Source: Dipteris shenzhenensis (Eukaryota > Polypodiophyta > Polypodiopsida > Gleicheniales). From it: a stretch of DNA of 64,000 bases. Numbering within the stretch: the stretch's first letter is position 1; every line of letters begins with the position of its first letter. Under the pieces are notes generated by a model. It saw only the letters and a program-made list of their open reading frames with translations. It did no database searches and had not been told where the DNA came from. Below are positions 23,497-35,400 of this stretch, one piece after another. Location of the stretch: the NCBI GenBank assembly GCA_047967505.1, contig CM106541.1. One strand, 5' to 3'. A program made the translations under genes and the position numbers.

Positions 23497-26400
23497 GTCA
23501 GTAAATGTTTCTATGCGCCTTCTCTCGAAAATTCAGATCTTGTAGACGGATTTATGAATCAATTGCATCTTGGTATTCTTTTCATATATGACATTAAGCC
23601 TCAGTCACATTGCGCTTGTTCGACACAGCTCCAGGAGGAGGACTGTCTCATTCAAGCATTAACCCGATAGAGATGCTCCTAACCAATGGCTTAGTCCGCT
23701 TTGAAATATTCAGGTTTTCGTCCGTAGTTATGATGAAGATGCATAACACAGGAACACTCGTATCTTCTTTGCATTGCTGTACGCTTTATCGTTGCAGCCA
23801 TGAAAATTTGTAGCTTTTGTTTCTAGCGTTGATGTGGGTTTTTCGTGAATATTTATTCAGCATTGGCCATTTTTGTTCTCGGGGTGCACCACTGTCAGGA
23901 CTTAGGTCTTATTGCTTGGAAGTCTAGTACACGAAGTTTGCTGGAGTGAAGCGGGCATTTCAGTGAGTTGGGTTTAAGGTAGGGGAATGATGATGACTGC
24001 ATTGAGCATTTTCTGCTCAAAGATTCCTTTCATGAACATGCTGAATGGAACAACCTGGAAACAAAAGTAGATAGTAAGCCTTCTTCTTTAATGCTAGCCT
24101 TTGTCACGGCTGAGTCTGCCCCTCACCTTCGGAGTGTCGACAGAAACTCAGTACAAATTTGTAGAAATGGATGCTTTGGGTGTGTGGACTTGTATGTGTG
24201 AAAGCATATGTCTACACTATGGTCTGCACCCACCGTTGGGCGATGATGACGTGAGTGGGGATGCGATAGTAGCTAGTCCCTGCTATGTTGATGGAGTTCA
24301 TGGTTAAACTGTACTATGTGTTGTGTTTTTAGAGGATGAGTTTGGGCATATTCCTGGATTCATCTAGATATAAGGCTATCCCAAGACAGTTCTGTCATTT
24401 ATGTATTCATTTAGCACACTTTTGAAAAAGTAAAGTTGGGGACTGATAAGCATATTCTTAAAACTGTGTTGCTTTTCAGAACAATACCGCATTAGTTATG
24501 GTGGCATTTGCTGGAAGCAAGTATGCGGCAGAGTCATTTCCTCATATAGTGACCTCTCAACAGTATGTCATCACAAGTTTCACATTGGTACTTTCTTGCT
24601 CTCTCTCATACATTTTTGGACGAGCGTTTTCAATTGGTTGGTGTGTGATTCTTACCATAGGATGGATATTCTGTAAACGAATCATAATAAATCTGCAGGA
24701 ACTACGTACTATTGTTGACTTATAACTTATGTCATGGATGGCTGATGGAAAACATCAGAAATGATCACTTTTATTTACAGAGTTGCTGGCAGTTCTAGTC
24801 TGATCAAGGGTCTTTTTAGTTTATGTTTGATCCTCTAAAAGTTTTGTCCAGAAATGATAGACACTGCATGTAAAGCAGCATTAAGTTAATCTAGGAGACT
24901 GAGAGGAAGTTATGCTTGGATGCCATTGCTGCCCTTGCCATAAAGTTGTTTTCATTGCGCTCTTTATCTGCTGTCTGGGTTTACGCAATTATTTTATTTT
25001 ATTTAGTTTGTGAGAAAGGCATGGTAGCAGATGAAGAAGATGTCAAGGGAGGAAACATATATTGAGGGGACGGTGTACTGATTGTCCCCATTTCTTTGTA
25101 ACAAATGCTAGCCTTCGTCATGGCTGAGTCTGCCCTTCACCTCCAGAGTGCTGTCAGAAACTCAGTATGAAGACTTTGTATAAATGGATGGTCAAGTATG
25201 TGTGAGTGTGTGGATTGGTATGTGTGAGAGCATATGTTTATACTATGGTCTACACCCACTGTTCGGTGCTGATGACATCAATGAGCTAGTCCCTACTATT
25301 CGTGATGGAGTTTATGGTTTTCAACCTTATCAGTGACTATCATGAGATTGAGACTGCACTATGTTGAGTTTTAAGACGATGAGTTTGGGCATTTTCCTGG
25401 ATTCATCTAGATATAGACGCTTAAGGATTTCCGCACTGCATTAATATGAAGGAGTTTAATGTGGTAAGATATGGCCTATACTAACTCTGACTGTCACAGT
25501 AATTGGCAATTGCCACACCTTCTCTTCTAGTCCTGTTTTGTGGTACATCTGCAATAGGTTAAGTCCACAGTTGTTTTCCATTTTTTAAAACATCTAGTTT
25601 TCAATTCAGAAAGGTTAATCGTTCTTCATAAATTTAGTCAGTTTAGGAGATTTGTAGATGACTTATTAGTCCTAGACACTCCAAACTTTAAAGATTTTAT
25701 GTACCAAAATCCAAACTTTGGTGGAGGAATTTATCCTCCGGAGTTTTGTAAACTTAATTGTACAGCTAGTGGAGGCTATTGTAGTTTCTTTGATCGTAGC
25801 ATTACTCAATCTTCTTTAGGTTTATAAGTTTATATCTATGATAACGACAACAACCTGAGTATGCTATGTTGAATATCATACATTGACTCAAATCTCTGAT
25901 ATGGCTAAATATGGAGAGATCACTGCCCAATTGTATAGGTTCTCTCATCTTTGCACAAGTAAGTCTTTCAATTTAGTAATTTAATCCTATTATTATAAAA
26001 TACAAGAAGAGTAATAAAGCAGCTTCACTCTATCCTATGTGGTATCCGTTATATCTTTGGAATTTTAGCTTTGGGTATGTTTAGGATACCTTGAACTTAG
26101 AATCAAAATCCAAATGGGGAGCTTCTCTTTTTAGTTCTTAGGTATGTTCTATTTTTGGAGTTTATGTCCTCTTAGATACATGTATGTATGCAAAATTGGT
26201 TTATATGTTTTGTCTCCCCCTCCCTTATTTATTCTCGATTTAAATTTAAAATAAACAAGGCCGCACATGATGTGCTTAACAATGTTGCCTTCTCTAGCTT
26301 TTATGGAGTAGATTGATAGTTGATGTGGGGGGGGGGAGAGCGAGCGTGCGCAAGAGAGCAAGAGAGAGAGAGAGAGAGAGAGTGAGAGAGAGTGAGAGAG

Positions 26401-29400
26401 ATTCATCCCTTGATGAAGCCATGATATTTGGGTGAAGTCGTGTAGATATTGTGGAGCCGAAGTCCTGGCTCTATGAAGATGAAACTGGCCTTCAGAAACT
26501 CCAAAGGGCATTAAACAGATGATAACCAGCAAATACTTAATTTTCAGCCTTTTAGAAATTTCCACAACAAACCAAAATAATTTCGAACACAACACTCTCT
26601 CGTTCTGCACCAGACATCAGATTGGCCCTAAACTTAGCTCCCCTTTCGATATTTCTTTATCAATTATGCAAAAGGCATCCAAATACAAGAAAAGCACTGT
26701 CGTGCATCAGCCAACTGAATAATCCGTTCACAGGCACTTCCGTCTTGCTATGCATCAATTTCAGTCTCAGAAAGGCATCCCAGTCCAGTGCAATATCCCA
26801 TGGCAACCGATTTTGGTTGGTTGTTCTAACCTGGCAACTCTGATACCCTTGAAGGGAGTTTGGTAGGAGAGAAGTCAGCCAAGTCTATTGTGGCAGCTCT
26901 GATACCCTTCAAGGGAGTCTTGGTAGGACAAAGATTAGCAAAACAACCAACCCTGGCTGTTACTGGCACACAGAAAGACTAGCTGCAACAAGGCTATAGG
27001 ATCTGAAGATTCTGAGGCAGTAGGAGAGATTTTGAGAAGCAATCGATCCAAAGGCTCTGGAAACCTTGGAACAACAGCAAGCAAGAAGGCGAGTGTGTCT
27101 GGGGCAGTTCTCTAGCACTCTAATAGGTGAAATCAGCAGACGCAGCCCTGGAATCATGAGAAACAGCAAATTATCTTACCTCTAACACTCCTTTGATCCT
27201 TGGCAGTCCAATCTTGATGGGCGACTAAACCTCGTAGCTGTTTAGAAACCCTAGAAGCCTGCTGGAATAAAATTTTCCAGTTCTGGGAGCTTTGGATGAC
27301 CTCTGGGCGGTGCAAAACAGCTGAACGATCTGTTTGGATACCCTGAAGTAGCCCAGATAGGTGCGAAACAAAAAGGTGATTGGCTTGGTGGGCTTCTGGC
27401 AAATTGTGAATCAGCAAATAGGCTCTGATAGGGCTCTGGTTGGGTGCAAATCAGTAAAGCAGCTCCTGGAAGATGCGAAACAGAGAAACGACCAGCCTGG
27501 AAAGCTGAAACAGCCCTGGGAAAGTGCAAAACAGAGAAACGCCTGTCCTGGTGGGCTCCTGGAAAGATGCGAATCAGCAATTGGCTTCCGGAATGGCCTT
27601 GGCAATGTGCAAATTTGCAGAACAGCTCCTGAAAGAGGCAATTTTGCAAGCTGGGACCTGGCAGGGCTCTTGGCTGGCGGCAAATCTACAAGATGAGCTG
27701 CTGGAAGGTGTGTGGACAGACACATAACTGAGAACTCAGTTATCTACTAGGATTCAGACAGATGATTTGGGGACAACTGTAGAGAGATATGGACAATAGA
27801 GAGAGAGACTCCAAGGCTGGGAAGGAGGAAAGATGAGATGGAGCTGGACCAGCCCTTGCTGAGCCCCCAATCCACTTGAGCCAAGAATAGCTACCATGCA
27901 AGTCACTTGATTTTTACCCCTCTCTAACCTTTAGATCCTTTGCCTTGGCCCATGGGATTAATTGCACTGAGGTGTCCTTCACAATTTTAATCAGTTTGAG
28001 GCCAGGTCAGCCACCTTAAATTCCTAAACATTAGAAATTCACATCCCTGTGACAGACCCCCCTCTTGAAACACAGCAAAGGTGCTCATTTGCTGGTTGAA
28101 GACAACAAGCAAAAAAATAAAAAAAATCAAATTACTGAGTGGCAGACTCTGCCAATATTACAGGTACCTGTTCAGATATGTGCTTGAAACATCACCAATG
28201 CAAAAACAGCATTGAGAAATCAGAAAATATATACAAGATATGGCTTGGTAGATAACCAGCCATTCTAGATATATAAATAGAATCTTACAGTGACTAGTAC
28301 GCTGATCTAGAAGTTTTGTGGCGTGTTGTTGTATGTAGTGAAGGGGGAAGGGGCAGATTTGGAGATGGGGAGAGAATAGCAGAAGGAAGGGAGAAGAATG
28401 AGGGAATAGAGAGAGGGAGAGAGAGAGTGTGAGCGTAGGCAGCAGGTAGCAGGAGGGAGAGTAGATAGGATTAGATGTCACATCAAAAAGTCCCTTACAA
28501 TCCTTTTGGGTTGACTTATATAGTCCCCCACAGTTCCCACATTTCCCCTACTATTCTCCCATCTATTTCCCCCTTAAAATCCTTCTTTTTCCCACCTTCA
28601 TTACAGCCATCCCTTCCCAAAGAATTTTGCCCTCAAAATTTCCAAGAGGTTGCCCTGGATGAGAAGGATACAACAGAAACTGATCAGCTCTGTAGGAGAT
28701 AGGGGTAGTCCTGCACAATGCTCTCAGGTTGCCAAGAATTCTCATCTTCCGTTAAACCTTTCCATTTGATGAGGTATTCTGTGTAGGCTTTGTTCCTGAG
28801 TACATGATCTCTGAAGCCCTTGATTTGCTCCGGCACTTAGATTATGTGGCCCTCTTCATCCATAGGAGGCAGCTCAGGAAGAACCTGGACATGCTGTCCG
28901 ACATGTGGTTTCAGCAAGGATACATGGAAAACATTATGGATCTTGGAGGTACTGGGTAGTTCCAATTGATATGCTACTTGCCCAACTTTGCGGATGATAT
29001 TGTAGGGGCCATAATACCTGTGGGCAAGCTTTGTGTTGGTATTACCTTTCAGCGAGGAATATCGATTCTTATGGAGACGTAAATGCACATAATCCCCTTC
29101 TTTAAAAGATAAGTACCTCCTTTGTTCATCCGCATACTTCTTCTGCTTGGCTTGGGCATCCTGCATATTCCTCTTAGCCAACTGCAGAAGGGCATTCATA
29201 CTCTCCAAATCATTTCTTGCTTGCTGATTTTTCACAGCCAAGTCTGCAACCTTGGAAGGCATTCCCACTTTGCATCCATACATAGCCTCGAATGGACTCA
29301 TGCCAATAGAGAGGTGTTTGGTGCTGTTGTAGCAAAATTCAGCCAATGCTAACCATTTGTCCCAAGACCTCTGCATGTCATGACAGTAATGCCTTAGATA

Positions 29401-32400
29401 CTCCTCCAACCACTTGTTTATTAAAATGGCAGCGGAAGATGCAAACAAACTGAAATTATAGAGCCACACAGAGAACACTAGAGATAACAAAATGTACCAC
29501 CACTGATCTGCTGTAAATCAGCCCTTAAACCAGGGCAGCAACTGAAATACAAGATATCTTGAATAAGATGGAAAACAGGAGCTGCTGGAGAGGCTGAACT
29601 GAAGCAGAGAAAAAGGGGGGAACACAAGAAAGCTGAAGCCTGAGAGCACGGAGGCAGGAGAAGCCTGAAACGAAGAGGCAGAGGCTTGGAGCGGGGAGGC
29701 AAGAGCCCTGAAGAGGCAAGATCTGCTGCGGGAGTGTGGGCAGCCAACTGAGCAGCTGAGAGGGGGCTCTGAGGGGATGGTCAGGAGCAGGCTGTATGCT
29801 GGAGCCTTGAGGAGCTGCAAGAAGTGTTGGAGGAAATGAAGGGAAGGAGGCCCTTTTATAGGGCAGGCCAAGGGGGGGAGTCGGCCGGTTTGGCTGGACC
29901 GACCAGCCTGGTCGGTCAGGCCAACTGGGCCGACCAGCTGGTCGGCCAGCCTACCCCCTCTGGCCCCCCTTGCTGCATGGGGGCTGGTCGGCTGGCCACG
30001 CCTGGAGATGCTGAATCTCAACACCCCCTCTCAGCTCCAGGGTGTGGCACAAGACCCAGAGAGCTGGTATGACGTTGGAGAAGGGGAGGAGAAACAGATT
30101 TGGTAAATATATCGGCGACGTTGTCGAAAGTGGTGCTGAAGAGGAGCACAATGGTACCGTCAAGAACCTTCTCTCGCGTGTAGTGGTACTGAATTTCAAT
30201 GTGTTTTGTCCGAGCATGAAAAACCGGATTGCGAGCAAGGGCAATACAGCTTTGATTGTCACAAAAAAGTGTGGTAGAAGTGGATTGCTGAAAACCACAA
30301 TCGAGAAGAAGGCGCCGAAGCCACACAGCCTCACAGGTGGCACTACACATAGCCCGATACTCAGCCTCGGTGGAAGATAGGGCGACCGTGGGTTGGCGTT
30401 TACTGGACCAGGAGATAGCCACAGAGCCAAAGGAGAAAACATAGCCCGTGGTAGAGCGGCGAGAATCGGGGTCGCCAGCCCAATCGGAGTCACTCCAACC
30501 TCGGAGAGTGAGCGGGGAAGGAGAGGAACCACCGGCAGCATAAAAGAGCCCGAAAGTAGAGGTCCCCTGAAGATAGCGGAGGAGACGTCGAGCAGCTTGC
30601 CAATGAGAAAGCGAAGGGGTTTGCATGAAGGTACTGAGGGTGCAGACAGAGAAGCCGAGATCCAGTCGAGTGTTAAGTAGCCAAAGAAGAGATCCAACAA
30701 GCTGGCGGTAGAGGGAGGCATCAGGATAAGCAGTGGACCCAGAAGCAGAGAGTTTAGCGTTGGGATCCATGGTAGAGGTGATGGGCCGACAGTCAGCCAT
30801 GTGGAAAGTTTCGAGGAGCTCTTGAACATAGCGTTGCTGAGAGACAAAATACCCCCTCTTAGTCTGCCAAATCTCAAGACCCAAGAAAAAATGGAGAAGG
30901 CCCATATCCGTCATCTCAAATTCAGTTTGAAGAGCAACTTTAATGACAAGGATATGATTGGTATGACTCCCGGTGAGGATTAAATCATCCACATAAAGAA
31001 TGATGAAGGTATGAAGCTGTCCTTCATGAAAAAGATAAAGATTGGGATCAGCCAGAGAGCGAAGAAGTCCTTGGCGGCAGAAGAAGGTATCAATACGCTG
31101 ATTCCAGGCCCGAGGAGCTTGCTTGAGACCGTAGAGAGCCTTGCGAAGGCGACAGACCATGAAAGGAGAACGAGAATCAATGAAGCCGGGCGGCTGATCC
31201 ACATATACCTCTTCATGAAGATCACCATTCAAAAATGCAGATTTGACGTCCATTTGAAAGATGGGCCACTGATGGTGGGCGGCAAGAGCGAGGATCGTGC
31301 GGATGGTGCTCATCCGGGCGGTAGGTGCAAAGGTCTCCCCATAGTCGATGCCGGGTCGTTGGGCATAGCCTTTAGCCACCAGCCGAGCTTTATACTTGTC
31401 GACAGAACCATCAGAGGCGTATTTTGTTTTGAAAATCCACCGGACACCAATGACGGAACGATGTGAGGGACGAGGGACAAGGTCCCAGGTGTGGTTCCGA
31501 AGAAGAGCATGAATTTCCGCTTCCATAGCCTGTTTCCAATGAGGCTGGGCCAGAGCCTGAGGAACGGTAGTGGGCTCACGAGTGGCGAGGATGCGAGACA
31601 TAAGGGCATAATTGACATGAAGGGGATCAGAAGAGGATGGTGGGAGATGGCGATGAGAGCGACGAGGCCCATCATCAGGGGGTGGTTCGGAGTAGGGATC
31701 CTCAAGACCGGAGGAGCGGAGAGTATCAATGAGCCATCGCGGAACACGTACTGAGCGGGGTTCCAAAGGAGGAGCAGACGAGGGTGGAGCCGGAGAAGGA
31801 GGCGGAGGAGAGAGAATAGGAGGTGATGTACCGGGGGACGAGGCAGGTGGAGGGAGAGAGAGCTCCGGGGCATCGGACGGATCTCCAAGAACAGGAGGAG
31901 AGTCGGAGGATGTCGGAAGGACCTGCTCGTCGAAAAGAACATCCCTGCTCACGGAGATAATGCGGCGGCGAGGATCATAGAGGCGATAGCCAGTGGAGAC
32001 GGAGTTGTAGCCTACGAACAAGAGCTTGTGGGACTTAGGATCAAGCTTTCCACGATCAGATTTAGGAATATGAACATAAGCATCACAGCCAAATACTCGA
32101 AAATGGGAAACATCGGGCTTAGATCCATAGTAAGCCTGATAAGGGGTCATGCCTGGGACTGCTGATGTCGGAGAGCGGTTAAGAGTATGGATGGCGGTCA
32201 TCATGGCCTCGGCCCAAAGAGACTGAGGGAGTTGACTGTGAGTGAGCATGGTCCGAGCCATTTCAACACCGGTACGATGTTTACGTTCAACCACACCATT
32301 ATAGGGAGGGGAGAAGAAAGCTCTGTAGTCAGTGAGAAGGAGAGTTGCTGACGAGGACAAACTTCTTCAACTTCATCAATATAGAAGTTCCCAGATCAGA

Positions 32401-35400
32401 GGGTAACCTGGTGCTCTGATACCATATTAAAATGGCAGCGGAAGATGCAAACAAACTGAAATTATAGAGCCACACAGAGAACACTAGAGATAACAAAATG
32501 TACCACCACTGATCTGCTGTAAATCAGCCCTTAAACCAGGGCAGCAACTGAAATACAAGATATCTTGAATAAGATGGAAAACAGGAGCTGCTGGAGAGGC
32601 TGAACTGAAGCAGAGAAAAAGGGGGGAACACAAGAAAGCTGAAGCCTGAGAGCACGGAGGCAGGAGAAGCCTGAAACGAAGAGGCAGAGGCCTGGAGCGG
32701 GGAGGCAAGAGCCCTGAAGAGGCAAGATCTGCTGCGGGAGTGTGGGCAGCCAACTGAGCAGCTGAGAGGGGGCTCTGAGGGGATGGTCAGGAGCAGGCTG
32801 TATGCTGGAGCCTTGAGGAGCTGCAAGAAGTGTTGGAGGAAATGAAGGGAAGGAGGCCCTTTTATAGGGCAGGCCAAGGGGGGGAGTCGGCCAGTTTGGC
32901 TGGACCGACCAGCCTGGTCGGTCAGGCCAACTGGGCCGACCAGCTGGTCGGCCAGCCTACCCCCTCTGGCCCCCCTTGCTGCATGGGGGCTGGTCGGCTG
33001 GCCACGCCTGGAGATGCTGAATCTCAACATTGTTCACCCTCTCTGATTGTCCATCCGTCTGTGGATGATAAGCAGTACTAGGCGCAAGGGAAGTACCAAC
33101 TGCAGTGAATAACTCCTACCAAAAGTGACCCATAAATTTAGCATCCCTGTCACTGACAATCTCCTGAGGAAAACCATGGTGCTTGAACACATACTCAATG
33201 AATTGCCAGGCAACCTGTGAAGCGGAGTACCGAGTCCTAGTCTGTATGAAATGGGCCTGCTTAGTCATCCTGTCAACCACCACAAATATGCTATCCCAAC
33301 CCTTATCTGTAGAAGGCAAGCCTGTAATGAAGTCCATGGCAATGTGAGTCCATTTGCCTTCAGGAATGGGTAGCGGTTGCAGAAGGCCTGCGGGTAACCC
33401 CCTGTCCACTTTATTTTGTTGGTAGGGCAAACATTCACTGACAAACTTAACCACATCTCGCCACAAACCATCCCAAATAAAGCTCTCCTTGACTTTTTCA
33501 TATGTTTTTGTGATACCCGTATGCCCTGACATAGGGGATGAGTGCATTTCCTGTAATACCATCAACCTGTACTTGGAGTCTGGCACAAGATAAATTCTGT
33601 CCCTGCACCATAACAGTCCGTTGCGGAGCTGAAATCGAACATGTCCTTGGCTGGACGGACTCTGTAACTCCACAAAAATAGGAGCTGCATCAGAATTTTG
33701 CATGTATTCCTCCTGAATCCCAAGTATCCACTCCTGATGAAGCGTGGAAATGGCAGACAGTTTGCATGACCACATCCTGGACAAGGCATCAGCAACCACA
33801 TTCTCTTTCCCCTTTCTATATTCAATGTCAAAATCATAGGACTGAACTGCAGCCAGCCATCTCTTCTGCTTCATGGATAAATTAGGCTGCGTTAAGAAGT
33901 ACTTGAGTGTCCTGTGATCCGTTTTGACCTTAATCTTGCTACCGTACAGGTAGTGGTGCCATTTTGCAAAAGCATGCAAGATTGCCAGCATCTCTTGATC
34001 ATAAACATGATAATTCATTTCTCTGGCATTAAACTTCCTGCTCTCAAAAGCAATCACACCATGCTCTTGTTTTAGGACAGCCCCTAAACCTTTGCCACTG
34101 GCATCCTTCTCAATAATGAAAGACCGTGAGAAATCAGGGCACACCAATACAGGTGCATTGCTAAGGGCATCCTTGAGGTTATCAAAGCTGAGTTGTGCTG
34201 CTTCTGACCATTGGAAGGCATCCTTTTTCAGCAAATCAGTGAGAGGGGCAGCCCTTTTGGCGAAGTGCCTAATGAATCTCCTATAAAAAGAAGCAAGACC
34301 CAAGAAACCTCTGAGCTGCGTGGTATTTTGTGGCTGCGGCCACTCCTTAATGCATTTCACCTTAGCTGGGTCTACCCTGATTCCGTGCCTGCTTACAACA
34401 TGACCAAGATATTCAACCTCCTCTGCCATAAATGTGCACTTGCTGGCCTTGGCATAAAGCTGATGCATTCTCAAGATTTCTAGCACTTGTCGGACATGGT
34501 CAATGTGTTCCTGTGCATCCTTACTATAAATGAGAATGTCATCGAAAAATACCAGCACACATTTGAAAAGAAGGTGGTGTAAGATCTTGTTCATGAGTGC
34601 CTGGAAGGTGGCTGGTGCATTAGTCAAACCAAAAGGCATCACCTTGAACTCATATAATCCTCTTTCTGTACGAAAGGCAGTCTTATGCTCATCACCCTCA
34701 ATCATCCTTACTATAAATGAGAATGTCATCGAAAAATACCAGCACACATTTGAAAAGAAGGTGGTGTAAGATCTTGTTCATGAGTGCCTGGAAGGTGGCT
34801 GGTGCATTAGTCAAACCAAAAGGCATCACCTTGAACTCATATAATCCTCTTTCTGTACGAAAGGCAGTCTTATGCTCATCACCCTCTTTCATCCTGATGT
34901 GATGGTAACCTGACCTCAAATCAATCTTCGTGAAATACTGAGCACCCTTAGGTTCATCCAGCAGGTCATCAATCCTGGGAATAGGAAACCTGTTCTTAAT
35001 GGTGGTCTTATTCAATTCTCTGTAATCAATGCACATACGAAAAGAGCCATCCTTCTTTTCACCAGGAGTACTGGAGATGCAAATGGCGAGGTGCTATGAG
35101 CAATGAAGTTTTTCTCAAGCAAATCTCGCACCTGTGTTGCCACTTCTTCCCGTTCAACCTTAGAGAGTCGGTACGGGGCCTTGTTTATTGGTTTACTACC
35201 ATGTTCCAGGACTATGGCATGATCAACATCTCTTTTTGGGGGCAACTGAGATGGCATATCAGCAAACACATCCCCAAATTCTAAGAGCAATTTCTGCATT
35301 TCACAATTATCCACATGGGGAATACCACCCTCCTGAGGTATAGAGACATTCAATGCATAAATGGCACTTTCGTTCTTGAGCTCCCTAGCTAGCTGCCTTG

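Larger units (their letters stand above)
29419..33029 (-). mobile_element. Young, internally deleted Copia retrotransposon nested in Gypsy-1
   Basis: Two 605-bp LTRs (29419-30023 and 32425-33029) differ at two positions that I can see. The exact duplication TTGTT flanks the element (29414-29418 and 33030-33034). The PBS abuts the 5' LTR and a polypurine tract abuts the 3' LTR. The internal region is only 2.4 kb: gag, protease and most of integrase are missing, while RT and RNase H are open. It is therefore a non-autonomous deletion derivative, and the youngest layer of the nest. Confidence 0.96.

Noticed and set aside
23173-23670. Treating exon 1 as a complete single-exon gene ending at 23670
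   Set aside because: Translation after 23496 loses the family pattern, a good GT donor lies at 23497, and exons 2 and 3 continue the protein in phase.
27251-27725. Several overlapping frames on both strands near 27.2-27.7 kb
   Set aside because: They fall inside the Gypsy-2 LTR and reflect its internal repeats; the homologous LTR copies do not conserve the frames.
28055-28333. Looking for integrase C-terminus of Gypsy-2 left of the Gypsy-1 insertion
   Set aside because: No frame in this segment resembles integrase or a chromodomain; it appears non-coding.
30042-31980. Plus-strand frames rich in Gly, Arg and Glu opposite the Copia gene
   Set aside because: They are antisense shadows of the GC-rich Copia pol frame.
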